Shown: in pieces, positions 53,688 through 63,001 of the stretch
Layout of the letters: each line of letters begins with the position of its first letter
Position numbering within the stretch: the stretch's first letter is position 1
Assembly (NCBI RefSeq): GCF_009696575.1
Contig: NZ_VULQ01000004.1
Coordinates: 1 to 64,000 of the forward strand
Reading direction: 5' to 3'
Source: Anaerococcus porci
Lineage (GTDB): Bacteria; Bacillota; Clostridia; Tissierellales; Peptoniphilaceae
Length of the DNA stretch: 64,000 nt
Position numbers and translations under genes: made by a program
Notes under the pieces: model-generated
Seen by the model: the letters and a program-made list of their open reading frames with translations, nothing else
Database searches by the model: none
What the model was told of the DNA's origin: nothing

Positions 53688-54332
53688 ATGAGAGATATAT
53701 TTTTATATGTAGATAAGGAAAAGTTAGATGAAATCTATAAAGAAAAAAATATAAGCAAAGAGTCTAGGGCAAAGATAAATTTTATTGTAAACTTTGAATG
53801 GGATCAATTTGACAAAGTCAAAGGACTCAATGGAAGGGCATCATGTCAAGACTCTCCTATAGAGTTTATGATAATGAGACTTGCCCAATACCTATCATAT
53901 GATAGAGAGCTTATAAGTCTAATCTTTGATGACATGGCTTACGCAAAAGATGAAAAATTTAATCCAATCTATGATAAGTATGCTAGAATGATGGAATATA
54001 CAGATAAGAAAAACTTTGAAAAAATAAAGAAAAGTCTAAATTATTTATCACCAGTAAAAAGATCTACACTTTTATCTATCAAAAATGCTCTACAAAATCA
54101 AAAAGTCAAACTTCCAGATAAGCTTGAAAAAGTAAGGCCAGAAAAAAGTGAGTCAAAAAGAATCTCTTCCACAGACTATTTTATATGTGAGATATCTTTT
54201 ATGTCCCTAAAAACCTTATGGAAAATAGAAGAGTTAGTAAAAATGAAAAACCATAATTTAGTTGAAAAAATATATCAAAATACTATATATTTATATAAAA
54301 GATTGAATTATGGGGTGGGAAATGAAAGATAA
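53688..54332 (+). CDS. DUF4125 family protein
   Basis: 214 residues. Conserved DUF4125-like core: RAKINFIVNFEWDQFDKVKGLNGRASCQDSPIEFMIMRLAQYLSYD, with the WxxFxxVxNxGGRAxCQ pattern. Helical; no membrane segments. The ATG follows the DUF4037 stop with no gap, and its end overlaps the MerR gene. DUF4125 proteins are often next to DUF4037, and together they look like a two-protein enzyme or regulatory unit with unknown chemistry. Confidence 0.72.
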   Translation: MRDIFLYVDKEKLDEIYKEKNISKESRAKINFIVNFEWDQFDKVKGLNGRASCQDSPIEFMIMRLAQYLSYDRELISLIFDDMAYAKDEKFNPIYDKYARMMEYTDKKNFEKIKKSLNYLSPVKRSTLLSIKNALQNQKVKLPDKLEKVRPEKSESKRISSTDYFICEISFMSLKTLWKIEELVKMKNHNLVEKIYQNTIYLYKRLNYGVGNER

Positions 54333-55173
54333 AAATGAACTTTATTCTATAGGACAAGCATCAAAGCTTGCAGATGTATCTACAAGAACCCTAAGACACT
54401 ATGAGTCTATAGGAATAATAAAACCAGACTATGTCAAAGAAAATGGCTACAGATACTATAATAAGGACACCATAATGATGATGTCAATAATAAAATACCT
54501 ACAATTTATGGACTTTTCCCTAGATGAGATAAAAGAATTCATCTTCAAAGCAAATTACCATGACATAGATGAAAGCTTTAGCAAACTTATAAAAAATACA
54601 GAAAATGAAATAAAAAAACTTAGGGAAAGATTAGTTATAATAAAAGATTGGCATGAGCTTATAAACGAAGCAGCAGCAGCTTTTACCTTGGGAAATAGCA
54701 ATCCAAGCGTAAAATACTTCGAAGAAGAAGAGTTTATAGCTTATCCATTTGACTTTGACTACAATTACGAAAAGTCTATCCTAAGTCTTGATTATACAAA
54801 CTTTGTAAAAGAAGAAAATAACAAGATTACAGGCGCAGTCATGTTTTATTTTTCCTCCTTTGTAGATAGGATAAAACATGAAGATGAAAATAGAGATATT
54901 GATGCAATCTACATCCAAAAAACTGTGAAAGATATTGAAAATAGAAACCATATATTCAAAAGAGAAAAGGGATTTTATGCATCAGTTTACCACTTTGGAC
55001 CATATAATAATATAAAGAAATCCTACAAAAAGCTCATAGAATGGAGCAAAAGCTATAGGTACAAATTAAAGGGTTCATCCATAGAAAGATTTGTTGTGGA
55101 TACATGGACCTTTAGGGATAAGAGCCAGTACTTAACAGAAATACTTATACCGATAGAAATGAAAGTAAATTAA
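54322..55173 (+). CDS. MerR-family regulator with GyrI-like effector domain
   Basis: 283 residues from ATG 54322 (GGGGTGGGA upstream; an ATG at 54310 gives four more residues but no site). MerR helix-turn-helix YSIGQASKLADVSTRTLRHYESIGIIKPDY and GYRYYNKDTI, a long coiled-coil dimer helix (ENEIKKLRERLVIIKDWHELI), and a C-terminal GyrI/BmrR-type ligand-binding domain ending in YLTEILIPIE. The only regulator encoded in the cut locus; the 19-bp-spacer dyad promoter at 38884 is its likely target. The ligand is probably choline or a related amine; this is an inference. Confidence 0.85.
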   Translation: MKDKNELYSIGQASKLADVSTRTLRHYESIGIIKPDYVKENGYRYYNKDTIMMMSIIKYLQFMDFSLDEIKEFIFKANYHDIDESFSKLIKNTENEIKKLRERLVIIKDWHELINEAAAAFTLGNSNPSVKYFEEEEFIAYPFDFDYNYEKSILSLDYTNFVKEENNKITGAVMFYFSSFVDRIKHEDENRDIDAIYIQKTVKDIENRNHIFKREKGFYASVYHFGPYNNIKKSYKKLIEWSKSYRYKLKGSSIERFVVDTWTFRDKSQYLTEILIPIEMKVN

Positions 55174-55183
55174 AGGAGAACAG

Positions 55184-56269
55184 ATGACATTTTCAGTAAA
55201 ATCTACTATAAAGGTTGGAGATGATAGCCTTGAAACAATTAATACCCTTGGGGCAAAAAAAATATTTTTCATAACTGATCCTTTTGTAGTAGAAAGTAGA
55301 ATGATAGATCAAGTTATAAATTTACTTGATAAGTCAGTAAACTATACTATATTTAGTGAAATAAGACCTGACCCCAACCAAGAGCTAGTAGATAATGGGA
55401 AAAGCGCTCTTAAAAACTTTAATCCAGATCTTGTAATAGCTATAGGTGGGGGAAGTGCTATAGATGCAACAAAGGCAATTATATACAATATCTACAAAGA
55501 AATAGGAGAAAAAATTCCATTTATAGCTATACCTACAACAGCAGGAACCGGGTCAGAGGCTACAAACTTTGCTGTAGTTACAGTTGGTGATAGCAAAAAG
55601 GTTCTTATAGATGATCTTATGTTACCAGATTACGCTCTCTTGGTAGCTAAATTCACCAAAACAGTCCCAAACTTTATAACAGCAGATACAGGAATGGATG
55701 TTCTAACCCATGCCCTTGAAGCCTATATAAGTAAAAATGCTTCAATTTATACAGATACCTTTGCAGAAACTTGTATAAAAACAGTCTTTGAGATTCTACC
55801 AAAGGTATATGATGATGGGGATAGACTTTCACTTAGAGAAAGAATGCTTGAAGTATCGAACATAGCAGGTATTGCCTTTAACAATGCGGGACTTGGCATA
55901 AACCACTCCCTTGCCCACACAATAGGAGGAAACTTCCATATATCCCATGGAAGATTAAACGCAATTCTTCTTCCATATGTCCTAGACTATAACTGTAAGA
56001 ATGATGAAAGAGCAAGAAAAAAACTAGATAGCTTAGCTAAGAAACTAGGACATAATGATTACACCTGTATAATAAAAGAGATAGAAAAACTAAACAAAAA
56101 ATTTAAAATTCCAGAAAAGCTATCAGGACTTGGAAAAATTGATGCAAGAAACTATGCAAATGCAATAGATAAGATGGCAGATACAGCTCTCAATGATAGG
56201 TGTACACCTACAAATCCTGCCCTTGTAACAAAATTTGATCTCGCAAATATACTAAGAGATTCTTTCTAA
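55184..56269 (+). CDS. cutO: iron-containing alcohol dehydrogenase (CutO-like)
   Basis: 361 residues, group III (Fe) alcohol dehydrogenase. NAD-binding IAIGGGSAIDATKAII, TTAGTGSEATN and metal-ligand motifs DVLTHALEAY and GINHSLAHTIGG with the conserved His residues. Reduces acetaldehyde to ethanol to regenerate NAD+ for CutF. The N terminus (TFSVKSTIKVGDDSLETI) has no obvious encapsulation helix. AAAGGAGA before ATG 55184. Last gene of the locus; terminator follows. Confidence 0.9.
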   Translation: MTFSVKSTIKVGDDSLETINTLGAKKIFFITDPFVVESRMIDQVINLLDKSVNYTIFSEIRPDPNQELVDNGKSALKNFNPDLVIAIGGGSAIDATKAIIYNIYKEIGEKIPFIAIPTTAGTGSEATNFAVVTVGDSKKVLIDDLMLPDYALLVAKFTKTVPNFITADTGMDVLTHALEAYISKNASIYTDTFAETCIKTVFEILPKVYDDGDRLSLRERMLEVSNIAGIAFNNAGLGINHSLAHTIGGNFHISHGRLNAILLPYVLDYNCKNDERARKKLDSLAKKLGHNDYTCIIKEIEKLNKKFKIPEKLSGLGKIDARNYANAIDKMADTALNDRCTPTNPALVTKFDLANILRDSF

Positions 56270-56294
56270 TTATGAAAAATTTTACAAAAAAATC

Positions 56295-56325
56295 AAAAAA
56301 TTCTACGATTAAGTAGGATTTTTTT
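56295..56325 (+). terminator. terminator of the cut locus
   Basis: AAAAAATTCTAC GATTAA GTAGGATTTTTT stem with one G-T pair and a T-run, 25 bases past the cutO stop codon. Confidence 0.75.
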
Positions 56326-56389
56326 AATTTTCTTACTAACTTTAATAAATTAAAAGACATAATTTATCAAAGATTAACCTTTGCCTAGA

Positions 56390-56418
56390 TTGACAAATAA
56401 TCTTTTGTGGTATAGAAT
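56390..56418 (+). promoter_or_regulatory. sigma-A promoter of the capsule locus
   Basis: TTGACA (56390-56395), 17-bp spacer, TAGAAT (56413-56418). Its position excludes the ATG at 56381 as a start for the following gene. Confidence 0.75.
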
Positions 56419-56458
56419 ATTTTTTGAAATAATATGTTTTATAATAAAGGAGAGAAAA

Positions 56459-57871
56459 TTGAATAAGTCGGTATTTGGGAAAATTACTTCCATAATATTT
56501 CTAATAACATATGCAATATTTTTTGTATTTATAAATAAATATAACATTCTACCAATAAATTACAGAATATTAATTCTATTTATACTATTTATTCCAGTAC
56601 TAGGAAATCTAATCTTATGCTTTTTAGGTAAAAAATTTCTAATAGGGAAAATCTTACTTTTTATTATCCTACTTCTCTTAAGTCTTGGAGAAGTTTTATT
56701 TATTTCCTATGCACACAAATCCATTAGCACAGTTGAAGAGATATCAAATAGCAAACATCAAATAAAAAATGAAGTATCCTTTCTTGTATTAAAGGATTCT
56801 CCTATAAAATCAATCGAGGAAATAGATGGGAAAAATATAATTACAGCAGAAACTATAGATTCTAAAAGTACCACCAAAGCACTAGAATCACTTGATTCTA
56901 CAAACTTAGAACCAATCGACTATACCGACTATGTAACAGGTGCTAAGGGACTTTTAAATGGTGAGGCAGATCTTATGCTTCTTAATGAAAGCTTTAGAGC
57001 TATGGTAGATGAAAACATTGAAGGCTTTAGTGAAAAAACTAGAGTTTTAAAATCAGTTTTAATAGATGAGAAAAAAGAAAAACAAGAAAAAAAGCAAGTA
57101 AAAGAAGATGAAAGCTTCAATGTATTTATATCGGGTATAGACACCTACGGAGCTCTTTCCAATGTCTCAAGATCTGATGTAAATATGATAGTGAGTATAA
57201 ATCCAAGAAAAGGAAAAATCTTAATTACATCAATACCAAGAGATACCTACCTTAAAATAGGTGATATGGGTTATGATAAACTAACCCATGCTGGGCTTTT
57301 TGGGGTAGATACATCCATTAAAAGTATAGAGAACTTTTTTAATATAGACATAGACTACTTTGGAAAAGTGAATTTCACTAGTTTAAAAGAATTAGTAGAC
57401 ATACTTGGGGGAATTACAGTAGAAAATCCGGTAGAATTCACTACATCAGGAGGAGCCTACCACTTTCCACAAGGTGAAATATATATGGATGGTGATATGG
57501 CACTTGCCTTTGCTAGAGAAAGATATCATCTAGAAGAGGGAGATTTCGATAGAGGGCGAAACCATACAAGGATAATGACAGGAATAATAAAAAAATTATT
57601 AAGTCCAGAGATGCTACTAAATTTCAACACTCTTGCAGAAATAGCCCTAAAATCAGTAAACACAAATATGTCTTATGATAAGATGATAGAGCTTGTCAAC
57701 AAGCAAATAGAAAAAGGGCAAAACTGGGATATAGAAAGCCAATCTCTTGAAGGATACGGAAGCATGGGAGAAGAATCTCTACTCATGCCAAATGCACAAT
57801 TATACATGATGATACCAAGTGAGGATTCAGTTAAAGAGGTTAGGGAAAATATTATAGAGAACAATAAGTAG
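56459..57871 (+). CDS. LytR-CpsA-Psr (LCP) family glycopolymer transferase
   Basis: 470 residues from TTG 56459, preceded by AAAGGAGAG and lying 41 bp after the promoter; no good ATG is available. Three N-terminal membrane helices, then an extracellular region with an SBP-like insert (VLKDSPIKSIEEIDGKN..., LLNGEADLMLLNES) and the LCP domain from about residue 215 (FISGIDTYG, SRSDVNMIVSINPRKGKILITSIPRDTYL, GAYHFPQGE-type strand, ALAFARERYHLEEGDFDRGRNH with catalytic Arg residues). LCP proteins attach capsule or teichoic acid to peptidoglycan. First gene of the capsule locus. Confidence 0.85.
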   Translation: MNKSVFGKITSIIFLITYAIFFVFINKYNILPINYRILILFILFIPVLGNLILCFLGKKFLIGKILLFIILLLLSLGEVLFISYAHKSISTVEEISNSKHQIKNEVSFLVLKDSPIKSIEEIDGKNIITAETIDSKSTTKALESLDSTNLEPIDYTDYVTGAKGLLNGEADLMLLNESFRAMVDENIEGFSEKTRVLKSVLIDEKKEKQEKKQVKEDESFNVFISGIDTYGALSNVSRSDVNMIVSINPRKGKILITSIPRDTYLKIGDMGYDKLTHAGLFGVDTSIKSIENFFNIDIDYFGKVNFTSLKELVDILGGITVENPVEFTTSGGAYHFPQGEIYMDGDMALAFARERYHLEEGDFDRGRNHTRIMTGIIKKLLSPEMLLNFNTLAEIALKSVNTNMSYDKMIELVNKQIEKGQNWDIESQSLEGYGSMGEESLLMPNAQLYMMIPSEDSVKEVRENIIENNK

Positions 57872-57897
57872 AATTATCTAAGTGAAAGAAGGTTAAG

Positions 57898-59058
57898 ATG
57901 AAAATAACAGTATTAGGGATGGGATATGTAGGATTATCAAATGCAATCTTACTATCTCAGTCAAATGAAGTAATAGGTATAGATGTAGTTAGTGAGAAGG
58001 TTAATTTGATTAATAATAAAAAATCACCTCTAAAAGATGACTATATAATCAATTATTTAAAAAATAAAAACTTAAACTTTGTAGCTAAAACTTCAGGAAA
58101 AGATGATTATGCAGATAGTGATTTAGTTATTTTAGCTTTACCTACAAACTATGATGAAAAAGAAGAATTTTTTGATACACATTTTTTAGATGATGCTATC
58201 AAAGAAATCAAAGAGATTAGGAATAACTTACCTATATTAATAAAATCAACTATTCCTATAGGCTATACTAGAGAAAAAAACGAAGAGTATAAGTCTAATA
58301 ATATATATTTCTCACCAGAATTTTTGAGAGAGGGCAAGGCACTATACGATTCCTTACATCCATCAAGGATTATAGTAAGTGAGAACGGTGGATTTGAAAA
58401 AGAAATTGCAAGACTATATAAAAGTGAAGCACTTAATAATCCAAAAGTATTATTAATGAAAAGCGATGAAGCAGAGTCGGTAAAACTATTTGCAAATACA
58501 TACTTAGCTATGAGAGTTTCATTTTTCAATGAACTAGATACATTTGCTATAGCAAAAGGACTTGATAGCAAAAATATTATAGAAGGTATTTCGGAAGATC
58601 CTAGAATTGGAAACTACTATAACAATCCTTCATTTGGATATGGTGGATATTGTCTTCCAAAAGATACTAGACAACTTTACGCAAACTATAAAGAAATACC
58701 TAATGCTTTATTTAAACCAATAATAGAATCTAATGAAGTAAGAAAAGAATTTATAGCAAAGGATATTATGACTTACAAACCTAAACAAATAGGGATATAT
58801 AGATTGGTAATGAAAAAAGGATCTGATAACTTTAGAAAATCAGCTATATTCGACATTATAGAAATTCTTAAAAAAGAAAATGTAGATTTGATTATTTATG
58901 AACCAACTGTAGATAGTGATGAGTTTGAAGGATTAAAAGTCATAAATAACTTAGAAGAATTTAAGGAGGCTGATATTATAATTGCTAATAGAATATCAGA
59001 TGATTTAAAAGATATAGAAGAAAAGGTATATTCTAGAGATATATTTACTAGAGACTAA
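57898..59058 (+). CDS. UDP-sugar 6-dehydrogenase (Ugd/GDP-mannose dehydrogenase family)
   Basis: 386 residues. Oxidises UDP-glucose (or UDP-N-acetyl-hexosamine) to the uronic acid in two steps. NAD-binding GMGYVGLSNAILLS, LALPTNYDE, SPEFLREGKALYD (substrate-binding), KSDEAESVKLFANTYLAMRVSFFNELD and the catalytic Cys in GGYCLPKDTRQL. C-terminal domain complete. Implies an acidic sugar in the capsule. AAGGTTAAG-type site upstream. Confidence 0.9.
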   Translation: MKITVLGMGYVGLSNAILLSQSNEVIGIDVVSEKVNLINNKKSPLKDDYIINYLKNKNLNFVAKTSGKDDYADSDLVILALPTNYDEKEEFFDTHFLDDAIKEIKEIRNNLPILIKSTIPIGYTREKNEEYKSNNIYFSPEFLREGKALYDSLHPSRIIVSENGGFEKEIARLYKSEALNNPKVLLMKSDEAESVKLFANTYLAMRVSFFNELDTFAIAKGLDSKNIIEGISEDPRIGNYYNNPSFGYGGYCLPKDTRQLYANYKEIPNALFKPIIESNEVRKEFIAKDIMTYKPKQIGIYRLVMKKGSDNFRKSAIFDIIEILKKENVDLIIYEPTVDSDEFEGLKVINNLEEFKEADIIIANRISDDLKDIEEKVYSRDIFTRD

Positions 59059-59127
59059 CAAAAATTAATTGTCTATCATTATAGTTAAATAAACTAAAAT
59101 ATAGAATACTAAAATAAAGGAATGCAA

Positions 59128-61086
59128 ATGGATTACAAAAATATATTTAACAAAAAAAATTTTATACTCTTAGCATTTGATATCATGATAATAAACTTGG
59201 CATATTTTCTAGCACTTTATTTCAGATTTGATTTAGATTTTTCACTTATACCCAAAGAATATTATGATGGATTTAGAAACTATGCTTTGATAAATACTAT
59301 AATAACTATAATGATTTATTCTATGTTTAAGCTATATAGGATGATATTAGAGTATGCATCTTACAATGAGTTAATAAAAATAACGGAAGCAGTTATCTTG
59401 TCATTACTAGTTCATATTTTAGGTATAACAATATTTGTACATAGGATGCCTATATCTTATTTTATCTTTGGGTTTTTAATCCAATATGTTCTTACAGTCG
59501 GTCTAAGATTTTCCAAAAAAATGCTTATCCAAGGAAGATATAACGCAATTGAAAAAAATCCTAAATTTAAAAGAGCAATCATAGTAGGAGCAGGATCTGC
59601 TGGACAGACTATAAAAGAAGATATAAATAAATCTAATAGGCAAGAAAACACTCAAATAAATGTAATAGCCTTTATAGATGATAATCCAGGCAAAAAAGGT
59701 CAATACATAGATGGAGCGATGGTATATGGTGGAAGAAATGATATAAAAGATCTAGTAGTAAAAGAAAATATAGATATTATATTAGTTGCCTTACCATCAG
59801 CACAAAGTGACCAAAAGAAAGATATCCTCAAGATATGCAATAGTACAGGATGTGAAGTTAAAATTCTTCCAGGTCTTTATCAGCTAGTTCAAGGAAAGAT
59901 TTCAGTATCAAGGATGAAAGACATACAAATAGAAGACCTTCTTGGACGTGAGTCTGTAAAGGTATTTAACAATGAAACATTTGAATATCTTAATGATAAA
60001 GTAGTCTTAGTTACAGGTGGAGGTGGCTCTATAGGCTCAGAATTATGTAGGCAAATTGCCCAATATGGTCCCAAAGAGCTTATAATCTTTGATATATATG
60101 AAAACAATGCTTATGAGATAGAGCAAGAGCTTAAGAGGAATTTCAAAGATTTAAACTTAAGAACACTAATAGGTTCTGTAAGGGACTACAATAGAGTAAA
60201 ACATGTTTTTGAAAAACATAGGCCTGACATTATATTTCATGCGGCAGCTCATAAGCATGTACCTTTAATGGAAGTAAGTCCTATTGAAGCTATAAAAAAT
60301 AATGTAAGAGGAACCTATATAGTTGGCCTTTTAGCACTTATATATGATGCTAAAAGATTTGTACTTATATCAACAGATAAAGCGGTAAATCCAACATCAA
60401 TAATGGGAGCTACAAAAAGAGTATGTGAGAAAATAATTCAAGGTCTAAATGATGTAAAAAAAGACCAAGAATACTCAAAACTTTCAAAGATAATTGAAAG
60501 AGATGGGGATCATACTATAGTAATAGATCCATCAAAAGAGCTTGAAGGAAAAAATCCTACTACGGAATTTGTAGCAGTAAGGTTTGGTAATGTATTAGGA
60601 TCCAATGGTTCAGTTATACCCCTATTTAAAAGACAAATTGCAGAAGGGGGACCTGTCACAGTAACACATCCTGATATTATAAGATATTTTATGACAATAA
60701 AAGAGGCTGTAAAACTAGTACTTCAAGCAGGCTCAATGGCCAAGGGTGGAGAAATTTTTGTCCTTGATATGGGAGATCCAGTAAAGATAGATACCCTTGC
60801 AAGAGAGCTTATAAAACTATCAGGATATGAACCTGATATTGATATAAAAATAGTGTACACAGGTCTTAGACCTGGTGAAAAACTTTATGAAGAAAAACTA
60901 ATGGATGAAGAATGCCTTGAAGGAACAGAAAATAAGGGAATAGCCATAGGAAAGCCACTTGAGTTTTCAAGGGAAGATTTCTTTGAAAAACTTGATAATA
61001 TTATAAACCAAGACCACATAGATGATATAAATATATTTGAAACTATAAACACTTTGATAAGCACTTTTATAGGGAAAAAAAGATAA
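59128..61086 (+). CDS. EpsC/CapD-type nucleotide-sugar 4,6-dehydratase, membrane bound
   Basis: 652 residues from ATG 59128 (AAAGG seven bases upstream; ATG 59122 is too close). Four N-terminal membrane helices, a CoA-binding-like Rossmann domain (KRAIIVGAGSAGQTIKEDI), then an extended SDR domain with VLVTGGGGSIGSELCRQI, HAAAHKHVPLMEVSP and TDKAVNPTSIMGATKR, in which the catalytic Tyr is replaced by Met as is normal in this family. Makes a UDP-4-keto-6-deoxy-HexNAc precursor of bacillosamine or fucosamine-type sugars. Followed by an aminotransferase, which fits. Confidence 0.88.
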   Translation: MDYKNIFNKKNFILLAFDIMIINLAYFLALYFRFDLDFSLIPKEYYDGFRNYALINTIITIMIYSMFKLYRMILEYASYNELIKITEAVILSLLVHILGITIFVHRMPISYFIFGFLIQYVLTVGLRFSKKMLIQGRYNAIEKNPKFKRAIIVGAGSAGQTIKEDINKSNRQENTQINVIAFIDDNPGKKGQYIDGAMVYGGRNDIKDLVVKENIDIILVALPSAQSDQKKDILKICNSTGCEVKILPGLYQLVQGKISVSRMKDIQIEDLLGRESVKVFNNETFEYLNDKVVLVTGGGGSIGSELCRQIAQYGPKELIIFDIYENNAYEIEQELKRNFKDLNLRTLIGSVRDYNRVKHVFEKHRPDIIFHAAAHKHVPLMEVSPIEAIKNNVRGTYIVGLLALIYDAKRFVLISTDKAVNPTSIMGATKRVCEKIIQGLNDVKKDQEYSKLSKIIERDGDHTIVIDPSKELEGKNPTTEFVAVRFGNVLGSNGSVIPLFKRQIAEGGPVTVTHPDIIRYFMTIKEAVKLVLQAGSMAKGGEIFVLDMGDPVKIDTLARELIKLSGYEPDIDIKIVYTGLRPGEKLYEEKLMDEECLEGTENKGIAIGKPLEFSREDFFEKLDNIINQDHIDDINIFETINTLISTFIGKKR

Positions 61087-61096
61087 GGAGAATAAG

Positions 61097-62305
61097 ATGA
61101 ATATACCGTTTTCGCCACCAGATATAACAGAAGAAGAAATTAATGAAGTAGTAGATGCCTTAAAATCAGGTTGGATAACAACTGGTCCTAAGACAAAAAA
61201 ATTAGAAAAAGAAGTTCTTAAATTTACTGGAACAAATAGGGCGGTTTGCCTTAATTCTCAAACTGCAGCTGCTGAACTTACATTAAGAGTTTTGGGAATA
61301 GGTGTTGGAGATGAGGTGATAACATCTGCCTATACTTATACAGCTACTGCATCAGTAGTAAATCATGTTGGAGCAAAGCTTATACTAATAGATACACAAG
61401 AAAATTCACTAGAAATGGACTATGTTAAGTTAGCAGAAGCAATAAACGAAAAAACAAAAGTCATAATTCCAGTAGATCTTGCAGGTATACCTTGTGATTA
61501 CGAAAGAATATTTGATATAGTAAATTCTAAGAGAGATCTCTTTAAAGCAAATAATAAAATACAAGAAAATTTCAATAGAATAATTGTAATGGCTGACACT
61601 GCCCATGCTTTTGGAGCAGAAATTAATGGGAAAAAGGTTGGCTCAATTGCAGACTTTTCAAACTTCTCATTCCATGCAGTAAAAAATTTCACAACAGCAG
61701 AAGGTGGACTTGCTACTTGGAAAGATAGGGATGGACTTGATAATGAAGAACTTTATAAAAAATATCAACTTTTATCATTGCATGGTCAATCAAAGGATGC
61801 TCTAAGTAAAACAAAATTAGGCTCATGGGAATATGACGTAATAGGGCCTTGGTTTAAATGTAATATGACTGATGTTTTAGCATCTATTGGTCTAGCCCAA
61901 ATTAAAAGATATGAAAAACTCTTAAAAAGAAGAGAAGATATAATTAAAAAATATGATCAAGCATTTAGACCACTAGGAATTAAAACTCTTGATCATTTTG
62001 CAAACGGTTATAAATCATCAGGGCACCTATATCTAACTAGAATACCAAATATAAATGGTGATGAAAGAAATAAAATTATAGAAGAAATGGCTAAAAGAGG
62101 TATAGCTTGTAATGTTCATTATAAGCCATTACCACTTTTAACTGCATATAAAAATTTAGGATTTGATATAAAAGATTATCCAAATGCTTATAATCACTTT
62201 GTAAATGAAGTTACTCTTCCACTTCATACAAAATTAAGTGATAAAGAAGTGGATTATGTGATAGAAAATTACATAGATATAGTAACAGATTATATTATAA
62301 GGTAA
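61097..62305 (+). CDS. DegT/DnrJ/EryC1 PLP-dependent aminotransferase
   Basis: 402 residues. Converts the 4-keto sugar made by the preceding dehydratase to the 4-amino sugar. LNSQTAAAELTLRVLGIG, PVDLAGIPCDYE, ADTAHAFGAEINGKKVGSIADFSNFSFHAVKNFTTAEGG with the PLP Lys in HAVK, and MTDVLASIGLAQIKR are family landmarks. Catalytic residues intact. Starts 10 bases after the dehydratase with AAGGAG. Together with the dehydratase and the next enzyme it points to a di-deoxy-amino sugar on the lipid carrier. Confidence 0.9.
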   Translation: MNIPFSPPDITEEEINEVVDALKSGWITTGPKTKKLEKEVLKFTGTNRAVCLNSQTAAAELTLRVLGIGVGDEVITSAYTYTATASVVNHVGAKLILIDTQENSLEMDYVKLAEAINEKTKVIIPVDLAGIPCDYERIFDIVNSKRDLFKANNKIQENFNRIIVMADTAHAFGAEINGKKVGSIADFSNFSFHAVKNFTTAEGGLATWKDRDGLDNEELYKKYQLLSLHGQSKDALSKTKLGSWEYDVIGPWFKCNMTDVLASIGLAQIKRYEKLLKRREDIIKKYDQAFRPLGIKTLDHFANGYKSSGHLYLTRIPNINGDERNKIIEEMAKRGIACNVHYKPLPLLTAYKNLGFDIKDYPNAYNHFVNEVTLPLHTKLSDKEVDYVIENYIDIVTDYIIR

Positions 62306-62310
62306 TAATT

Positions 62311-62997
62311 TTGAGAAATTGGAAAGATTTGCCAAAAGAATTACAAAATGATGAAGTATTTCCATATTATAAATATTTAAAAAATAAACAAATTAGCTTG
62401 TTTTTTAAAAGGGTTTTCGATATAATAATGTCACTTTTTATGATAATTATACTATCACCATTGTTAATTATTTTGGGTATTTTAATAAAAATTGATTCTA
62501 AAGGAAGTCCTATATATAAATCAAATAGGGTAACTCAATATAATAGAGTTTTTAAAATATACAAGTTTAGAACAATGATAGAAGGTGCTGATAAACTAGG
62601 AAGTCAGGTTACTATAGATAATGATACGAGAATCACTAGGATTGGTAAAACACTAAGAAAATATAGACTTGATGAATTACCTCAACTTTTTAATATTCTA
62701 AAGGGAGATATGAGCTTTGTAGGAACAAGACCCGAGAGTGTTCATTATGTTAAATATTATACTAATGAAATGTATGCTACATTACTTATGAGAGCAGGAG
62801 TAACATCTAAAGCTAGTATAGAATATAAGGATGAAGCTGAATTACTTAATATGGCTGAAAATGTAGACAATATTTATATAAATAAAATATTGCCAGGTAA
62901 GATGGAAATAAATATAAATACATTAAAAAACTTCTCTTTAATAAATGAATTTAAAATATTGTTTAATACAATAATAGCGGTAATTAGAAAGGATTAG
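62311..62997 (+). CDS. priming sugar-phosphate transferase (bacterial sugar transferase, EpsL/PglC-like)
   Basis: 228 residues from TTG 62311. Transfers the first sugar-1-phosphate to undecaprenyl phosphate. One membrane segment/re-entrant helix (RVFDIIMSLFMIIILSPLLIILGILIK), then the cytosolic catalytic part KIYKFRTMIEGADK, DTRITRIGKTLRKYRLDELPQLFNILKGDMSFVGTRPE. The usual Asp-Glu pair (DELPQ) is intact. A ribosome site is weak (AAGGTAATAA). Five bases after the aminotransferase stop. Confidence 0.88.
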   Translation: MRNWKDLPKELQNDEVFPYYKYLKNKQISLFFKRVFDIIMSLFMIIILSPLLIILGILIKIDSKGSPIYKSNRVTQYNRVFKIYKFRTMIEGADKLGSQVTIDNDTRITRIGKTLRKYRLDELPQLFNILKGDMSFVGTRPESVHYVKYYTNEMYATLLMRAGVTSKASIEYKDEAELLNMAENVDNIYINKILPGKMEININTLKNFSLINEFKILFNTIIAVIRKD

Positions 62998-63001
62998 TTA
63001 G

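Noticed and set aside
56381-56458. LCP gene starting at ATG 56381
   Set aside because: That ATG precedes and overlaps the TTGACA...TAGAAT promoter and has no ribosome site; TTG 56459 follows AAAGGAGAG.
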